Shown here piece by piece: positions 19,001 to 27,525 of a stretch of DNA of 64,000 nt (positions within the stretch are counted from its first letter, which is position 1; every line of letters starts with the position of its first letter). Below the pieces are notes generated by a model. That model did no database searches. It saw only the letters and a program-made list of their open reading frames with translations, and was not told where the DNA came from. The translations under genes and the position numbers were made by a program. The stretch comes from Bacillus subtilis (GTDB taxonomy: Bacteria; Bacillota; Bacilli; Bacillales; Bacillaceae_C), in assembly GCF_008764245.1 (NCBI RefSeq), contig NZ_VTQV01000004.1, positions 62,001 to 126,000 of the forward strand, read 5' to 3'.

Positions 19001-20299
19001 CCAGCCTTTTCCATTGGCAATTCTTAAATCTGTTGCAAGCATATAAAATTTATCGCCCTCTGCTGAGCGTAACAAATACGGGTCACGCACACCCTTTTCG
19101 CCAAGGTTAGAGAGTAATGCCGGATCACCGTCATTTAAGTCAGTCCAGTGCAAACCATCCTCACTACTAGCAAAATAAATTTGTTCTCCAATATCATGTT
19201 CACCTGTAAAGTGGGTCATTAAATAGGAAGTGAAATTCTTTTCCTTCGATTTTGCCTTCACTGTAATTGGTATGGTCTTTGTCGCAGTCACTTCCCCAGA
19301 GGAGATCGTAGCTGTTAATTTCACCTCTGTATCTTTGTCCTGTCTTGTTACAACACCAGCGGGAATATCATCATAATTTTCATTTACTTTGTCAGTTACA
19401 TTGATCACATCGGGTCTATCCGTTTCCCAAGTGATTGTGGCTCCTTTGCTGCTAGTTGTCGGCAATGTAATGTTGCCGCGAATATCATCTGCATTTGGAA
19501 CTGCCAATCTTGCTTCGGCTAATTCAACAATTTCTTCATCCGTTAATGTCACATTTTGCTTTACTTCTTCTGCTGATAACGTATAGTTATACACCTTAAA
19601 ATCAGCTAATTTTCCAGAAAATGCTGCATCTGGTTCATATAGTGATTTTCCAATAAATCCAATTGAATCTGCTGCTGGGTCTACACCTTCCTTTAAAATA
19701 TCCATTACTGAATAACTGTGTGGCAGCGTTCCTATTGGCTCCCCATTAAGATAAAGGGATATTTCTCCTTGTTTAAAAGTTGCTGTGAACGTATTATATT
19801 CACGTGGTTGAATCGTTGCATCTTGAAATAAAAGCTCCTTATCGGAATCCTTAATACCAAAACGAATCGTTCCATTCCCTTGTCTTGGATTAAAAAAGAT
19901 ATAATTTTTTACATTTGGATAAGAGCCCGTCTTGGTTCCAATGCTGTAAAGCCAATGGGCAGCACTTACACCTGTATTAAAGGTTGTTTCAATGGTGAAT
20001 GTTTCATCATCAATAAGCCCTGCAGGTAATTTTACATATTTAGACTCTTCTCCGTTGAAGTTTAAGATCGTATCACCATATTCCTCTAAAGAATCTTCAT
20101 CTTTAAAACCAACATATTCGGCATCAAAGCCATTGTTCGTTACATCGATCAATTTGCCTTCAGCTTTCGACATATCATAGTGTGCAATTAAGCCTTCTTC
20201 CACGGTAATTTTCTCCTCTGCTTGAATTGTCGGTATAGGGAGTAGTGAAAGTAGTATTAGAACCGCCATTAATAGTGATAAACATTTTTTATACTTCAT
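16055..20299 (-). CDS. Secreted protein with two GH43 catalytic domains
   Basis: 1414 residues: signal peptide (1-28), LamG (about 32-245), Ig-like (about 255-350), GH43 domain 1 (about 358-655), LamG 2 (about 671-876), Ig-like (about 880-965), GH43 domain 2 (about 970-1245), a FIVAR helical repeat (about 1258-1325) and the FIMAH-type end. Domain 1 keeps Asp406 (VRDPYL) and Glu582 (VEGPLI). Domain 2 keeps Asp977 (YADPQI), Asp1090 (AIDPYA) and Glu1136 (REAPVV). Both should be active, and they belong to different GH43 branches, so they may cut different linkages of one side chain. It is first in the minus-strand glycosidase series and is preceded by the promoter region shared with the divergent sensor operon. 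Substrate is inferred to be an arabinofuranose- or xylose-containing glycan. Confidence 0.87.
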   Translation of the reverse strand: MKYKKCLSLLMAVLILLSLLPIPTIQAEEKITVEEGLIAHYDMSKAEGKLIDVTNNGFDAEYVGFKDEDSLEEYGDTILNFNGEESKYVKLPAGLIDDETFTIETTFNTGVSAAHWLYSIGTKTGSYPNVKNYIFFNPRQGNGTIRFGIKDSDKELLFQDATIQPREYNTFTATFKQGEISLYLNGEPIGTLPHSYSVMDILKEGVDPAADSIGFIGKSLYEPDAAFSGKLADFKVYNYTLSAEEVKQNVTLTDEEIVELAEARLAVPNADDIRGNITLPTTSSKGATITWETDRPDVINVTDKVNENYDDIPAGVVTRQDKDTEVKLTATISSGEVTATKTIPITVKAKSKEKNFTSYLMTHFTGEHDIGEQIYFASSEDGLHWTDLNDGDPALLSNLGEKGVRDPYLLRSAEGDKFYMLATDLRIANGKGWGAAQREGSKSLIIWESTDLVNWSEPRMVEVAPENAGNAWAPEAFYDERTGEYIVFWASTTRNDQGIFEPHNIYYAKTRDFHTFTEPKVFIDRPGDQNIIDTTIIEDGDMYYRYSGDGQITIEKSNQLLGTWSKVGTIEPSTGLTGGDVEGPLIFKFNDREEWNLMVDQYASGKGYLPLLTTDLSSGDFTRLATSDYSLGSNKKRHGSVLPITKEEHEAIMAKWNKEAEAPDEEEQEEAILEYNFEETTTDKTIEDHSGNNYSGALHGNAKYLTDVDKDSKVLYLNGTANTFAAFPTGFFDGRDTVSISMDIKPETVSGNFFTFTIGKNDQKYMFLRTRDTEIRNAITVNSWSNEQEVKANTSSIKGKWMNIKLVMTPTSMKMYKDGILVAENNDVTLAMKDLGADLSAYLGKSFYSGDQYFKGYFDNVKVYNRALSEDEILEMTLEPTGIGNFEVPGQKGQAEIDKKSNTITVHVKEGQGIDVTNLTPTITLLPSSTVSPASGKAQDFTNPVTYTVTDKDGNKQEWSVKVEIHPASTLPGLYADPQIAVFGDTYYLYPTTDGFDGWSGSSFKAFSSKDLINWKDEGVILDLASDDVTWADSRAWAPGIAEKDGIYYYYFSADANVGVASSTSPTGPFKDALGKPLVPSGKYPGQAIDPYAFKDDDGQYYFYWGNGSLFGAKLNEDMVSFAETPVDMTPANFREAPVVFKRNGIYYLMWSEDDTGSENYQVAYATGTSPMGPWTKKDVILSKDLSLGIKGPGHHSILNIPNTDEYYIVYARHAIPDGNGFNREVVIDKMEFNDDGTIKKVKPTLRGITEPVYVKTPELDISKLKSLIDEAKSIKNEGKYTEATFAALQEAISIAEKALKESKTEEELDSAIAALQSAINGLLPLDELDTSHLLSILEEHQGDLSEKDYRSLVVHLTAVSQFEKKGAAEKVIKHMETFKKLLDYQLENELITQELYEILKANANSLIQKWEGK

Positions 20300-20737
20300 A
20301 GCGTCTTTACCTCCTTTGCTTTAAACGTTCAACGATCCGAACTAGCAATAATAGAAATTTTCTACCACTTATTTGAAAAGCTTTACCTTTCTTAATGCAT
20401 CACTCCCATTACTTCAGGAATAAAAAACATAAAAAGAGCTTCCCGATGATCATGTCCCCCCTTTCACTTAAAACATAGCAAAAGTCACTAGAAAGAATCG
20501 CTGTGTTTTGATCTCTAGTGACTTCCGCTATATTTTTATATTTATTTGCAGCACCTTAATTATAGAGCGCTTACACAAAGAAAGTGAATGGATTAAATTT
20601 GGAAAAAATTGCAAATTCATTTCATTTGTCCATTGCTTCTTATCATAAGTTGGATATTTTTTTAAAAAGTGCAATTTTTTTCCCTCCACTTTTAACTCTT
20701 TCTATTGTAAGATTGATTTAGCAGGGGGTGGAGTAAA
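20300..20737. promoter_or_regulatory. Divergent control region between glycosidase and sensor operons
   Basis: For the minus-strand glycosidase gene: -10 TATAAT (20559-20564) overlapping a cre-like box (TGTAAGCGCTCTAT, 20562-20575), and two TTGCA sites in A/T tracts at about 20600-20622 and 20662-20684. The nearer one lies 46 bp from the -10, exactly as in the GH127 promoter. A start near 20551 would give a leader of about 250 nt containing a long hairpin (20478-20528). For the plus-strand sensor gene there is a purine-rich RBS at 20721-20732, but no convincing -35/-10 pair. Confidence 0.6.
20478..20528 (-). other. Leader hairpin upstream of the double-GH43 gene
   Basis: AAGTCACTAGA (20482-20492) pairs with TCTAGTGACTT (20514-20524); the stem resumes after a 2-nt internal loop with AGC/GCT. 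On the minus transcript it is followed by a short GUUUUAAG rather than a U-run, so it could be a 5' stabiliser or a weak attenuator. No known riboswitch consensus was recognised. Confidence 0.5.
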
Positions 20738-22432
20738 ATGGGGGGGCATCCAAAAATATCCAATCTTTCACTACGGAAAAAATTAATCCTTGTTTTTATG
20801 GTCATTCTTTTATTACTTGCAGCAATTAACTGTGTACAAATTTACCTTTTTCTTGGATATGTTCGACAATATAACGCAATGATGGAAACAATCACATTAA
20901 CGAATTCCATTAATGGTTCACTTAAGCAAAAGCTGGATGAGGAGATTCGGGAAATTGCATACGGAAAAGTACCTTTTGAAAATGGTACTCAATATGATCA
21001 TCTTAGGAATATGTTTCGCAACCTAGATAAAATTGAACAGGATGATCGTAAGGGGCAATTTACCAAGGAAATTTCAGAGGTTCGTCAAACATTAACGACT
21101 ACAACTGAATATATTGACAAACTTGGCGAGCAAATCCAAGCAAGTGCTCCTGCGGATGCAAGAAATATCACCTATGAATATATTACAATTTTAACCGACC
21201 TCATCGACGAAAAAGTTCAGTCACTCTTACAAAAAACCCTATTGGCAAAAGGAGAATCACAGAATATTATTTCCACAAACTTAAAAAGAGACATCATGAT
21301 TTATATCTGTTCATTTATAGCGGTGATCATCCTTTCATTATTATTTGCAATCTATATATCGGGTAGCTTTGTGAAACCTATTCGTAGTTTAGGTCAAAAA
21401 ACAAATGAGATTGCTGAAGGAAACTTAACAGTAGGTGCAATAGCCAATCCTTCGAAGAATGAAATCGGGGAATTATGTCGTTCCTATAATCGAATGTTTC
21501 AAAATTTAAAGGATATTATCTTAAGTGTAAGAAATACAAACGATTTAGTTGTTTTTACCTCAAAGGATATACATCAAAGTATTTTGGAAAATCGACTTGC
21601 AGGAGAAGAAATTGCTGATGCCACTCAAACAATTTCCCTCAACCTGCAAACGCAAGATCGAGTCATTCAAAAATCAGTATCAACATTTGAACATTTATTT
21701 TGTAAATATAATGAAGCGCTTAGAAAATTAAACAAAATAAACCTTCAATCAAAGGAATCCTTGCAGATTACGGATGAAATAAGCATTGAACTCTCTAGCT
21801 TCCATGATCAACTTGAGAAAATAAGCCAAACGATACATCAGGTAAATAAAGATACAGAAGAACTTCAGAAGTTGTCAAAGGAGACAAATGATGATTTAAG
21901 ATTAAGTAAGCTTGTAGCACAAGAGTCTAGTATATTGTACCTCACTCTAGTAAATGAAATCCCTAAAGGTTCAGTAAATGAAAGGATTGATAGCGCGTTC
22001 AACCGAATAAAGGAAATTTCTGAAGTAGCCAATAAAATTTCACAAGACTCTGATCACAAAATGAAAAATATCTTAAACCTAACGTCTTCAATTAGAAAAC
22101 AAAACACCGAGATACTCGAAAATGTCCAATTAAGCAAAATAGGAACTATGAAAGGTCACCTACAATCGATTCGTTCAATCAGGAATCGACAGCAAACCAA
22201 AATTGAAAGCATAAAGCAAGATATGCAAGAGGCATCAGATCAGATGCTTTCTGTTCGTCAAATGATTGCAGACATTGAACAAAGCTCTCAAATCACCAAT
22301 TCCGAAGTGGCCGGGATTGCCGCAATGGGAGAAGAACAATTAACTACGCTTGAAGAAGTGTCCGATGCATCTTATAAACTTGTAGAAAGAATTCAAGAAA
22401 TGAAAAATAACATTAGACAATTTAAATTATAA
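20738..22432 (+). CDS. HAMP-domain membrane sensor with degenerate chemoreceptor-like coiled coil
   Basis: 564 residues: N-terminal membrane helix (about 15-40), helical extracellular segment (about 41-185), second membrane helix (about 187-208), HAMP (about 210-265) and a long coiled-coil tail. The tail ends like a methyl-accepting protein (IAAMGEEQLTTLEEVS), but the highly conserved hairpin tip that binds CheA/CheW is not visible, so classical chemotaxis signalling is unlikely. The gene begins with an RBS (AGGGGGTGGAG) and is followed after 50 bp by a YesM-type kinase and its YesN regulator in the same direction. I infer that it is an accessory sensor for that kinase. No ligand can be assigned. 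Confidence 0.72.
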   Translation: MGGHPKISNLSLRKKLILVFMVILLLLAAINCVQIYLFLGYVRQYNAMMETITLTNSINGSLKQKLDEEIREIAYGKVPFENGTQYDHLRNMFRNLDKIEQDDRKGQFTKEISEVRQTLTTTTEYIDKLGEQIQASAPADARNITYEYITILTDLIDEKVQSLLQKTLLAKGESQNIISTNLKRDIMIYICSFIAVIILSLLFAIYISGSFVKPIRSLGQKTNEIAEGNLTVGAIANPSKNEIGELCRSYNRMFQNLKDIILSVRNTNDLVVFTSKDIHQSILENRLAGEEIADATQTISLNLQTQDRVIQKSVSTFEHLFCKYNEALRKLNKINLQSKESLQITDEISIELSSFHDQLEKISQTIHQVNKDTEELQKLSKETNDDLRLSKLVAQESSILYLTLVNEIPKGSVNERIDSAFNRIKEISEVANKISQDSDHKMKNILNLTSSIRKQNTEILENVQLSKIGTMKGHLQSIRSIRNRQQTKIESIKQDMQEASDQMLSVRQMIADIEQSSQITNSEVAGIAAMGEEQLTTLEEVSDASYKLVERIQEMKNNIRQFKL

Positions 22433-22482
22433 TATCATTGATTCATCACTCATCATTATATCATCGACAGGTTGGATAAAGA

Positions 22483-24225
22483 ATGAAATTCAAGAGACCA
22501 ATTAATTCGAGTCTTCGGACAAAATTGCTCATTATGTTTCTGTTTTTAACGGTCATCCCCCTCATCCTTGTTGGTGTGATTGCATATAAGAAATCTTACG
22601 AAATTGTAGCCCAAAAGTCGTATTCATTAGCTCAAATTCAGGTAGCACAATTACGCAGAGAGTTTGATGATGTGATTCAGGACATTAAAAGATTTACTGA
22701 AATTGGTAAAAAGGATAGCACTGTTCAATTTCTAATAGACAATCAAAATACGGCCAAGGAATCCGAATGTATTTTAGGAATGATAAAACTTTACAGAGAG
22801 AGTTATCAATATAGTGATAGCATCATGAATATCAAAATTATTGGTCTCGACGGAAAAGCGGTTGGTGAAGATCGTGGCGTTCATCAGGTAGATGCTCAGT
22901 TACTCAATGAATCACCATTTGTCCAACTCATTGATCAACCAACTGAAACAGTGATAGAACCTATCTATAAAAACAGTAATCCAGCACTTTCTATGACAAG
23001 TACAATTGTTACAGATGATTCCAAACAAGTAATCGGCTTCATTAATATTGTCATTAAAGCTTCCCTTTTTAAGGATATTCTTTACGAAGATTCATTAAGA
23101 ACTTCAGGTGCAATTCAAATTGAATCTGAAACCGGTGACATTTTGTTTTCATATCCGCAACTAGCCGAAACGTCACCTAATGTAGATAGAAATCAAATAA
23201 AGAAAAATCGTTCCGGCTATTTTTCAAAAGGGGCAACCTTTTTCGTCTATGATACATCTGAATTGACGGGATGGAATTTTATTCGATACAAACCGTCATC
23301 AGAAATGACTAAGGATGCAAAAGAAATTAGAAATCTAATTGTATTAAGTGTAAGTTTAATTTTACTTTTTACCATTGGATTATATTTCTTTATTACCTCA
23401 AGATTAATATTACCGATTCGTATATTAAATGAAAAAATGAAACAGGTCTCTCTAGGAAATCTTGACGTAAAGTTAGTGAATAAGGGTAGAGATGAGATTG
23501 CCGATTTAAGTAAAAATTTTAATCGTATGATTCTGAAAATGAAAACGTTACTAACCAAAAGTATGAATGAACAACAACAATTAAAAATCGCCGAATTACG
23601 TACGATGCAGGCGCAAATTAATCCACACTTTCTATATAATTCACTTGAAACCATTATTTGGATGGCGGAAGCAAAAAAAAGTCAACACATCATTGAAATT
23701 ACGAAGGCATTGTCTCATTTCTTCAGAATTTCTTTAAGTAAAGGCAAGGATTTCATTTTGTTAGAAGATGAGATTGATCATATTCGAAATTACCTTATAA
23801 TCCAGAAAATGCGCTACCAGGATATTTTAGATGTTAGTTTTCACTTGAATGAAGATATATTAAAATATGAAATTATAAAATTAACCCTTCAGCCTATTGT
23901 TGAAAATGCAATCTATCACGGAATAAAAAATAAACGAGGGAAGGGATTTGTTCGAATTAAAGGTGATTTTACCCCAGAAGGATATATTTCTATTGATGTG
24001 ATAGATAACGGTATCGGAATAAAAGAGGAGAAGTTAAATGAGATTCGGGTTCAATTATCTCAAGGGATCCCATTCGAAAAGGATCAAGGCGGCTTTGGAA
24101 TGATCAATGTTCATCAACGAATTCTCTTACACTTTGGAGAGCCTTTTGGTTTAACAATCAATAGCTGGTATGGTTCTGGCACCCGTGTCAGTTTAATCAT
24201 TCCCGCAAGGAGAGGATTTTATTGA
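22483..24225 (+). CDS. YesM-type sensor histidine kinase (system 1)
   Basis: 580 residues. A membrane helix at about 15-35, an extracellular Cache-like sensor region (about 40-285), a second helix (about 288-308), HAMP (about 310-362), then a His_kinase domain with the phospho-acceptor His382 in INPHFLYN and a HATPase domain (N-box IVENAIYHG, G-box DNGIGI, and GGFGMINV). This layout is typical of carbohydrate-responsive LytS/YesM kinases of Firmicutes. Its stop overlaps the TTG start of the regulator gene by a few bases, so the pair is co-translated. It follows the HAMP-sensor gene and is divergent from the secreted glycosidase series, which it probably controls. Confidence 0.92.
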   Translation: MKFKRPINSSLRTKLLIMFLFLTVIPLILVGVIAYKKSYEIVAQKSYSLAQIQVAQLRREFDDVIQDIKRFTEIGKKDSTVQFLIDNQNTAKESECILGMIKLYRESYQYSDSIMNIKIIGLDGKAVGEDRGVHQVDAQLLNESPFVQLIDQPTETVIEPIYKNSNPALSMTSTIVTDDSKQVIGFINIVIKASLFKDILYEDSLRTSGAIQIESETGDILFSYPQLAETSPNVDRNQIKKNRSGYFSKGATFFVYDTSELTGWNFIRYKPSSEMTKDAKEIRNLIVLSVSLILLFTIGLYFFITSRLILPIRILNEKMKQVSLGNLDVKLVNKGRDEIADLSKNFNRMILKMKTLLTKSMNEQQQLKIAELRTMQAQINPHFLYNSLETIIWMAEAKKSQHIIEITKALSHFFRISLSKGKDFILLEDEIDHIRNYLIIQKMRYQDILDVSFHLNEDILKYEIIKLTLQPIVENAIYHGIKNKRGKGFVRIKGDFTPEGYISIDVIDNGIGIKEEKLNEIRVQLSQGIPFEKDQGGFGMINVHQRILLHFGEPFGLTINSWYGSGTRVSLIIPARRGFY

Positions 24226-25781
24226 AAAAAGTATTTTTAGTAGATGATGAAATGGCAATCCGAGAAGGAATTGGGAGAAGCATTCATTGGCAAAGCGAAG
24301 GGTTTATTTATTGTGGAGATGCTTCAGATGGGGAAATGGCTCTTCCTTTGATCGAAAAACACCAACCTGATATTGTCATTACTGATATTAGAATGCCTTT
24401 TATGGACGGGTTGGAACTTAGTCGTATTCTTCGCGAAAAAATGCCTTCCATAAAAATTATTATATTAAGTGGACATGATGAATTTGATTACGCAAGGGAA
24501 GCCATGCGCATCCAGGTTACAGAATATTGCTTAAAACCTGTTAGCTCGCAAGATTTACTTGATATATTAAAAAAGGTTTCCTCAAAAATTGATGAGGAGG
24601 AAGAAAACAAGAAAAGATTAAGTGACTTAGAAAATCAAATATTACAAAATGAATCTGCCTTAAGAAATAAATTTTTATATGATCTTTGTGGGGGAGCATA
24701 CTCTTCTTTAGCAGCCATTAAAAAAGCTTCTCAGTTAAATATTAACCTTATTTCTAGCTATTATTATATCATGATCATAGAAAGTATGATTGAAACAGAT
24801 TCCATTGATTGGATTGAAGAGGAATATCATTGTTTGCGATTTAGTAGAAAGTTGAAAGAATCCATTTTTATTATGATGGGAGAATCTAAACAGACACTTG
24901 AACAAGAGGCGAAAATCATTAGACATCGTTTACTTACTCATGAAGAGCAACATCCTGAAACCCCATTCATTTTTGGGATCGGCAGAGTTGAAAGCCGAAT
25001 CCAAGGTATTGCCATCTCTTTCTCGGAGGCCGATGAAGAAAAAAGCTATGCAAGAATTATTCATAAATACAGTTCGAAGCTAACTGATATAGATATGGAA
25101 TCAAAAAAAGAATTGCTTCACTTTAATCGAAGAGAGTTAATTGAGTTTTTAAAATTTGGGACTACAAGTGAAATAGCTCGTTTTGCTCGGTCCTATTCCT
25201 CTTATTTAGAGAAGGGGAATATTCACTCGCCTTTTACAACGTATTATTTTTTAATGGACTTTACCATTACGATTTCACATTATTTAAAGGAAATAGAAAT
25301 GGATAATCTTGAAGTTATGCGAGAAATGAATGAATTTGAAATGAAAGCAAGCTGGATTAGGAATTATAATGAAGTTTTACGCTATATAGAAGAAATACTA
25401 CACTTTGTTGCATCAACTCGAGATCGACTTACAAGCAAATACTCTTCATCTGTACAAATGGCGATAGACTATATTAACGAAAATTTTACCGACACACAAT
25501 TATCGCTTCAAACCGTTGCAGAAGCAGTCAATATGAGCGCTTCCTATTTGAGTCATATGTTTAGTCAAGAAACTGGGAAAACATTAATCGAATATTTAAC
25601 CAGCACCCGAATTGAGAAAGCAAAAGACCTCTTGCGAACTACAAACGATAAAACGTATGAAATTGCCTATCAAGTTGGATATAGTGACTCCCATTATTTT
25701 TGCAGAACCTTTAAAAAAGTAACGGGTTTTACAACGAGGCAATTTAAAAATCAGAAACAAGCTTTTAATGCTCTTATTTAG
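24222..25781 (+). CDS. YesN-type AraC-family response regulator (system 1)
   Basis: 519 residues. The receiver domain (about 1-120) has Asp55 in IVITDIRMP as phospho-acceptor and the acidic pair in VDDE near the N-terminus. The middle (about 140-400) is a linker without a recognisable motif. The C-terminal about 100 residues form an AraC double helix-turn-helix (SLQTVAEAVNMSASYLSHMF, then a second helix pair around YSDSHYFCRTFKK). The TTG start is chosen because AAGGAGAGG lies 7 bases upstream and the coding frame begins directly with MKKVFLVDDE. Candidate targets are the TTGCA-centred site pairs in front of the 20299 and 5986 genes (inference). Confidence 0.92.
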   Translation: MKKVFLVDDEMAIREGIGRSIHWQSEGFIYCGDASDGEMALPLIEKHQPDIVITDIRMPFMDGLELSRILREKMPSIKIIILSGHDEFDYAREAMRIQVTEYCLKPVSSQDLLDILKKVSSKIDEEEENKKRLSDLENQILQNESALRNKFLYDLCGGAYSSLAAIKKASQLNINLISSYYYIMIIESMIETDSIDWIEEEYHCLRFSRKLKESIFIMMGESKQTLEQEAKIIRHRLLTHEEQHPETPFIFGIGRVESRIQGIAISFSEADEEKSYARIIHKYSSKLTDIDMESKKELLHFNRRELIEFLKFGTTSEIARFARSYSSYLEKGNIHSPFTTYYFLMDFTITISHYLKEIEMDNLEVMREMNEFEMKASWIRNYNEVLRYIEEILHFVASTRDRLTSKYSSSVQMAIDYINENFTDTQLSLQTVAEAVNMSASYLSHMFSQETGKTLIEYLTSTRIEKAKDLLRTTNDKTYEIAYQVGYSDSHYFCRTFKKVTGFTTRQFKNQKQAFNALI

Positions 25782-25804
25782 GAGCTTGTCAAAAAGGGCC
25801 CCAG

Positions 25805-25852
25805 TAAAAAACAGGTAAGAAAAGCAAACCTCTTTTCTCACCTGTTTTTATT
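25805..25852. terminator. Bidirectional terminator between the two YesMN systems
   Basis: Stem ACAGGTAAGAAAAG / CTTTTCTCACCTGT with one mismatch. It is followed by TTTTTATT on the plus strand and preceded by AAAAA, which gives a U-run on the minus strand. It serves both convergent regulator genes. Confidence 0.85.
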
Positions 25853-25905
25853 AGGGATAAAAAAGGAGACGCTCCCATTCCTACCTAGTTTTCTTCCATT
25901 CTAAA

Positions 25906-27525
25906 TCATTTAGGTGAATTTTTTATATCCCTATATTCCGCAGGTGTAACGCCTTCATGTTTTTTAAACAGTTTAATAAAATAGCTTTGATTATCATAGC
26001 CTAATCGTTCACAAATCTCCCCAACCGAGTGAGTCGTTTGGTCGAGCAATTCTTTTGCTCTTTCCATCTTCATCGATTTTACATATTCGACAAAAGTCAT
26101 TCCCATTTCCTTTTTAAATAATCGGCTAAAATAACTTGGATTTAAAAATATGTGGTTCGCAACTTCGTCTAGGTATAACTTTTTTTCTATATTTAATGAT
26201 ACGTACACACATGCTTCTAGAATTTCTTTATGCTTCGAGCTATATAAAGACTCGGTCGTCAAAATAATAGCGGATTCCAAACACTCTATGAACCAAGTTT
26301 TTAATTCATTGATTGTTTCAATGTGCACCATTTCTTTATGAAGGATCTCCATATTAAAACTACTTTGGAAATATTGCAACGCTTTCAATTTCATTTTAAG
26401 CTCTAATAACAATTTTAAAATCCATTCTTTTACCATTTCCGGGTGAAAAGTATTCGCTTTTATGAACTGAAGCCATCTTGTTACATAAGGAGTTATGTTA
26501 CGAATCTCCTTTTTAAAAATTATACGACGTAATTCCATTGCCGCTTGATCATAATAATGAAATAAATCTTCATTAGAAGTGTTAAGTGTATCGTCTTTCC
26601 TGATAATTGAACTAGATTCCATATAAAAGCGCTGTGTTTTGCTAGCTAATAAATTCTTTAATTCAACTTGAAGTTTCTCCGGATGAATAGGATCTCCTAC
26701 TAAAAAAGACATAGATACATTTAAATAGTCTTTCAATGAGTTTTGGAGAATTTTTAATATATTTGAAGCCTCTCCAAAACTATCAATTTTTAAAGATGAA
26801 TGGTAGGGCATCAGCATAAAGGACTTATTCGCTTCAAAAATGAAATGTTTATCCTCATATTCACTATTTTGGACGACTTCCTCAATCACGTTTTGCACAG
26901 CAAATTGAAAGGTATCTTCGGAAGTATAGGAATTTTTTAGGGTACTGTAGTCTTCAATAAAGCATAGAACAGGAATATACTCTCTTTTCTCCAATTTAAA
27001 ACCCGAAAAATTGTTCCGATACCACCAATCTTTTGTAGCACTTGGTGATTGATAAATAAGCTCTCTGAGGAATTTTTCTTTAGCTAAATGCCTCCTTCTT
27101 TCCACTTCATTTTCTAATTTTAGTCGATTAAGATTTTTCCGTTGGTTATACTCTAATTTTTCTTTAATACTCATTAAAAGTTCAGTTAAATCTTCTGGGT
27201 CTAACGTCTCTTTTAAAATATAATCTTGGACACCTAATTTGACTGCTTTTTGGGCATATTCAAATTCATTATGACACGAAAGAATAGCGACTTGGAGATC
27301 AGGTTTTCGTTGTTTCATTTTTTCCGTTAACTCTAATCCATTCATTTTCGGCATCCCGATATCTGTAATGAGTATATCTGGCATATCTGTCTGCGCATAA
27401 GCCAACGCATTCGCACCATTCTCATGGGTGCTTTGTAACTCAATGTTCAGTTCGTTCCATTCAATCATTTCCGACAAAAACTCTATAGCGGGATAATCAT
27501 CGTCCACTAACATCACTTTGTACAT
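25906..27525 (-). CDS. YesN-type AraC-family response regulator (system 2)
   Basis: 539 residues from the ATG at 27525. I prefer this start over the TTG at 27528 because AGGAGG lies 9 bases upstream. Receiver domain with Asp55 (ILITDIGMP), a long linker, and a C-terminal AraC-type double HTH (YLDEVANHIFLNPSYFSRLF, then YDNQSYFIKLFKK). It overlaps the end of the kinase gene by about 29 bp, so the two are translationally coupled. It sits at the end of an operon with YesL and an ABC importer, the set found together in the B. subtilis yes region, and probably controls that importer. Confidence 0.92.
   Translation of the reverse strand: MYKVMLVDDDYPAIEFLSEMIEWNELNIELQSTHENGANALAYAQTDMPDILITDIGMPKMNGLELTEKMKQRKPDLQVAILSCHNEFEYAQKAVKLGVQDYILKETLDPEDLTELLMSIKEKLEYNQRKNLNRLKLENEVERRRHLAKEKFLRELIYQSPSATKDWWYRNNFSGFKLEKREYIPVLCFIEDYSTLKNSYTSEDTFQFAVQNVIEEVVQNSEYEDKHFIFEANKSFMLMPYHSSLKIDSFGEASNILKILQNSLKDYLNVSMSFLVGDPIHPEKLQVELKNLLASKTQRFYMESSSIIRKDDTLNTSNEDLFHYYDQAAMELRRIIFKKEIRNITPYVTRWLQFIKANTFHPEMVKEWILKLLLELKMKLKALQYFQSSFNMEILHKEMVHIETINELKTWFIECLESAIILTTESLYSSKHKEILEACVYVSLNIEKKLYLDEVANHIFLNPSYFSRLFKKEMGMTFVEYVKSMKMERAKELLDQTTHSVGEICERLGYDNQSYFIKLFKKHEGVTPAEYRDIKNSPK

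Noticed and set aside
20300-20737. T-box or amino-acid riboswitch in the long leader
   Set aside because: No T-box sequence (AGGGTGGNACCGCG) and no specifier-loop layout; only a simple hairpin is seen.
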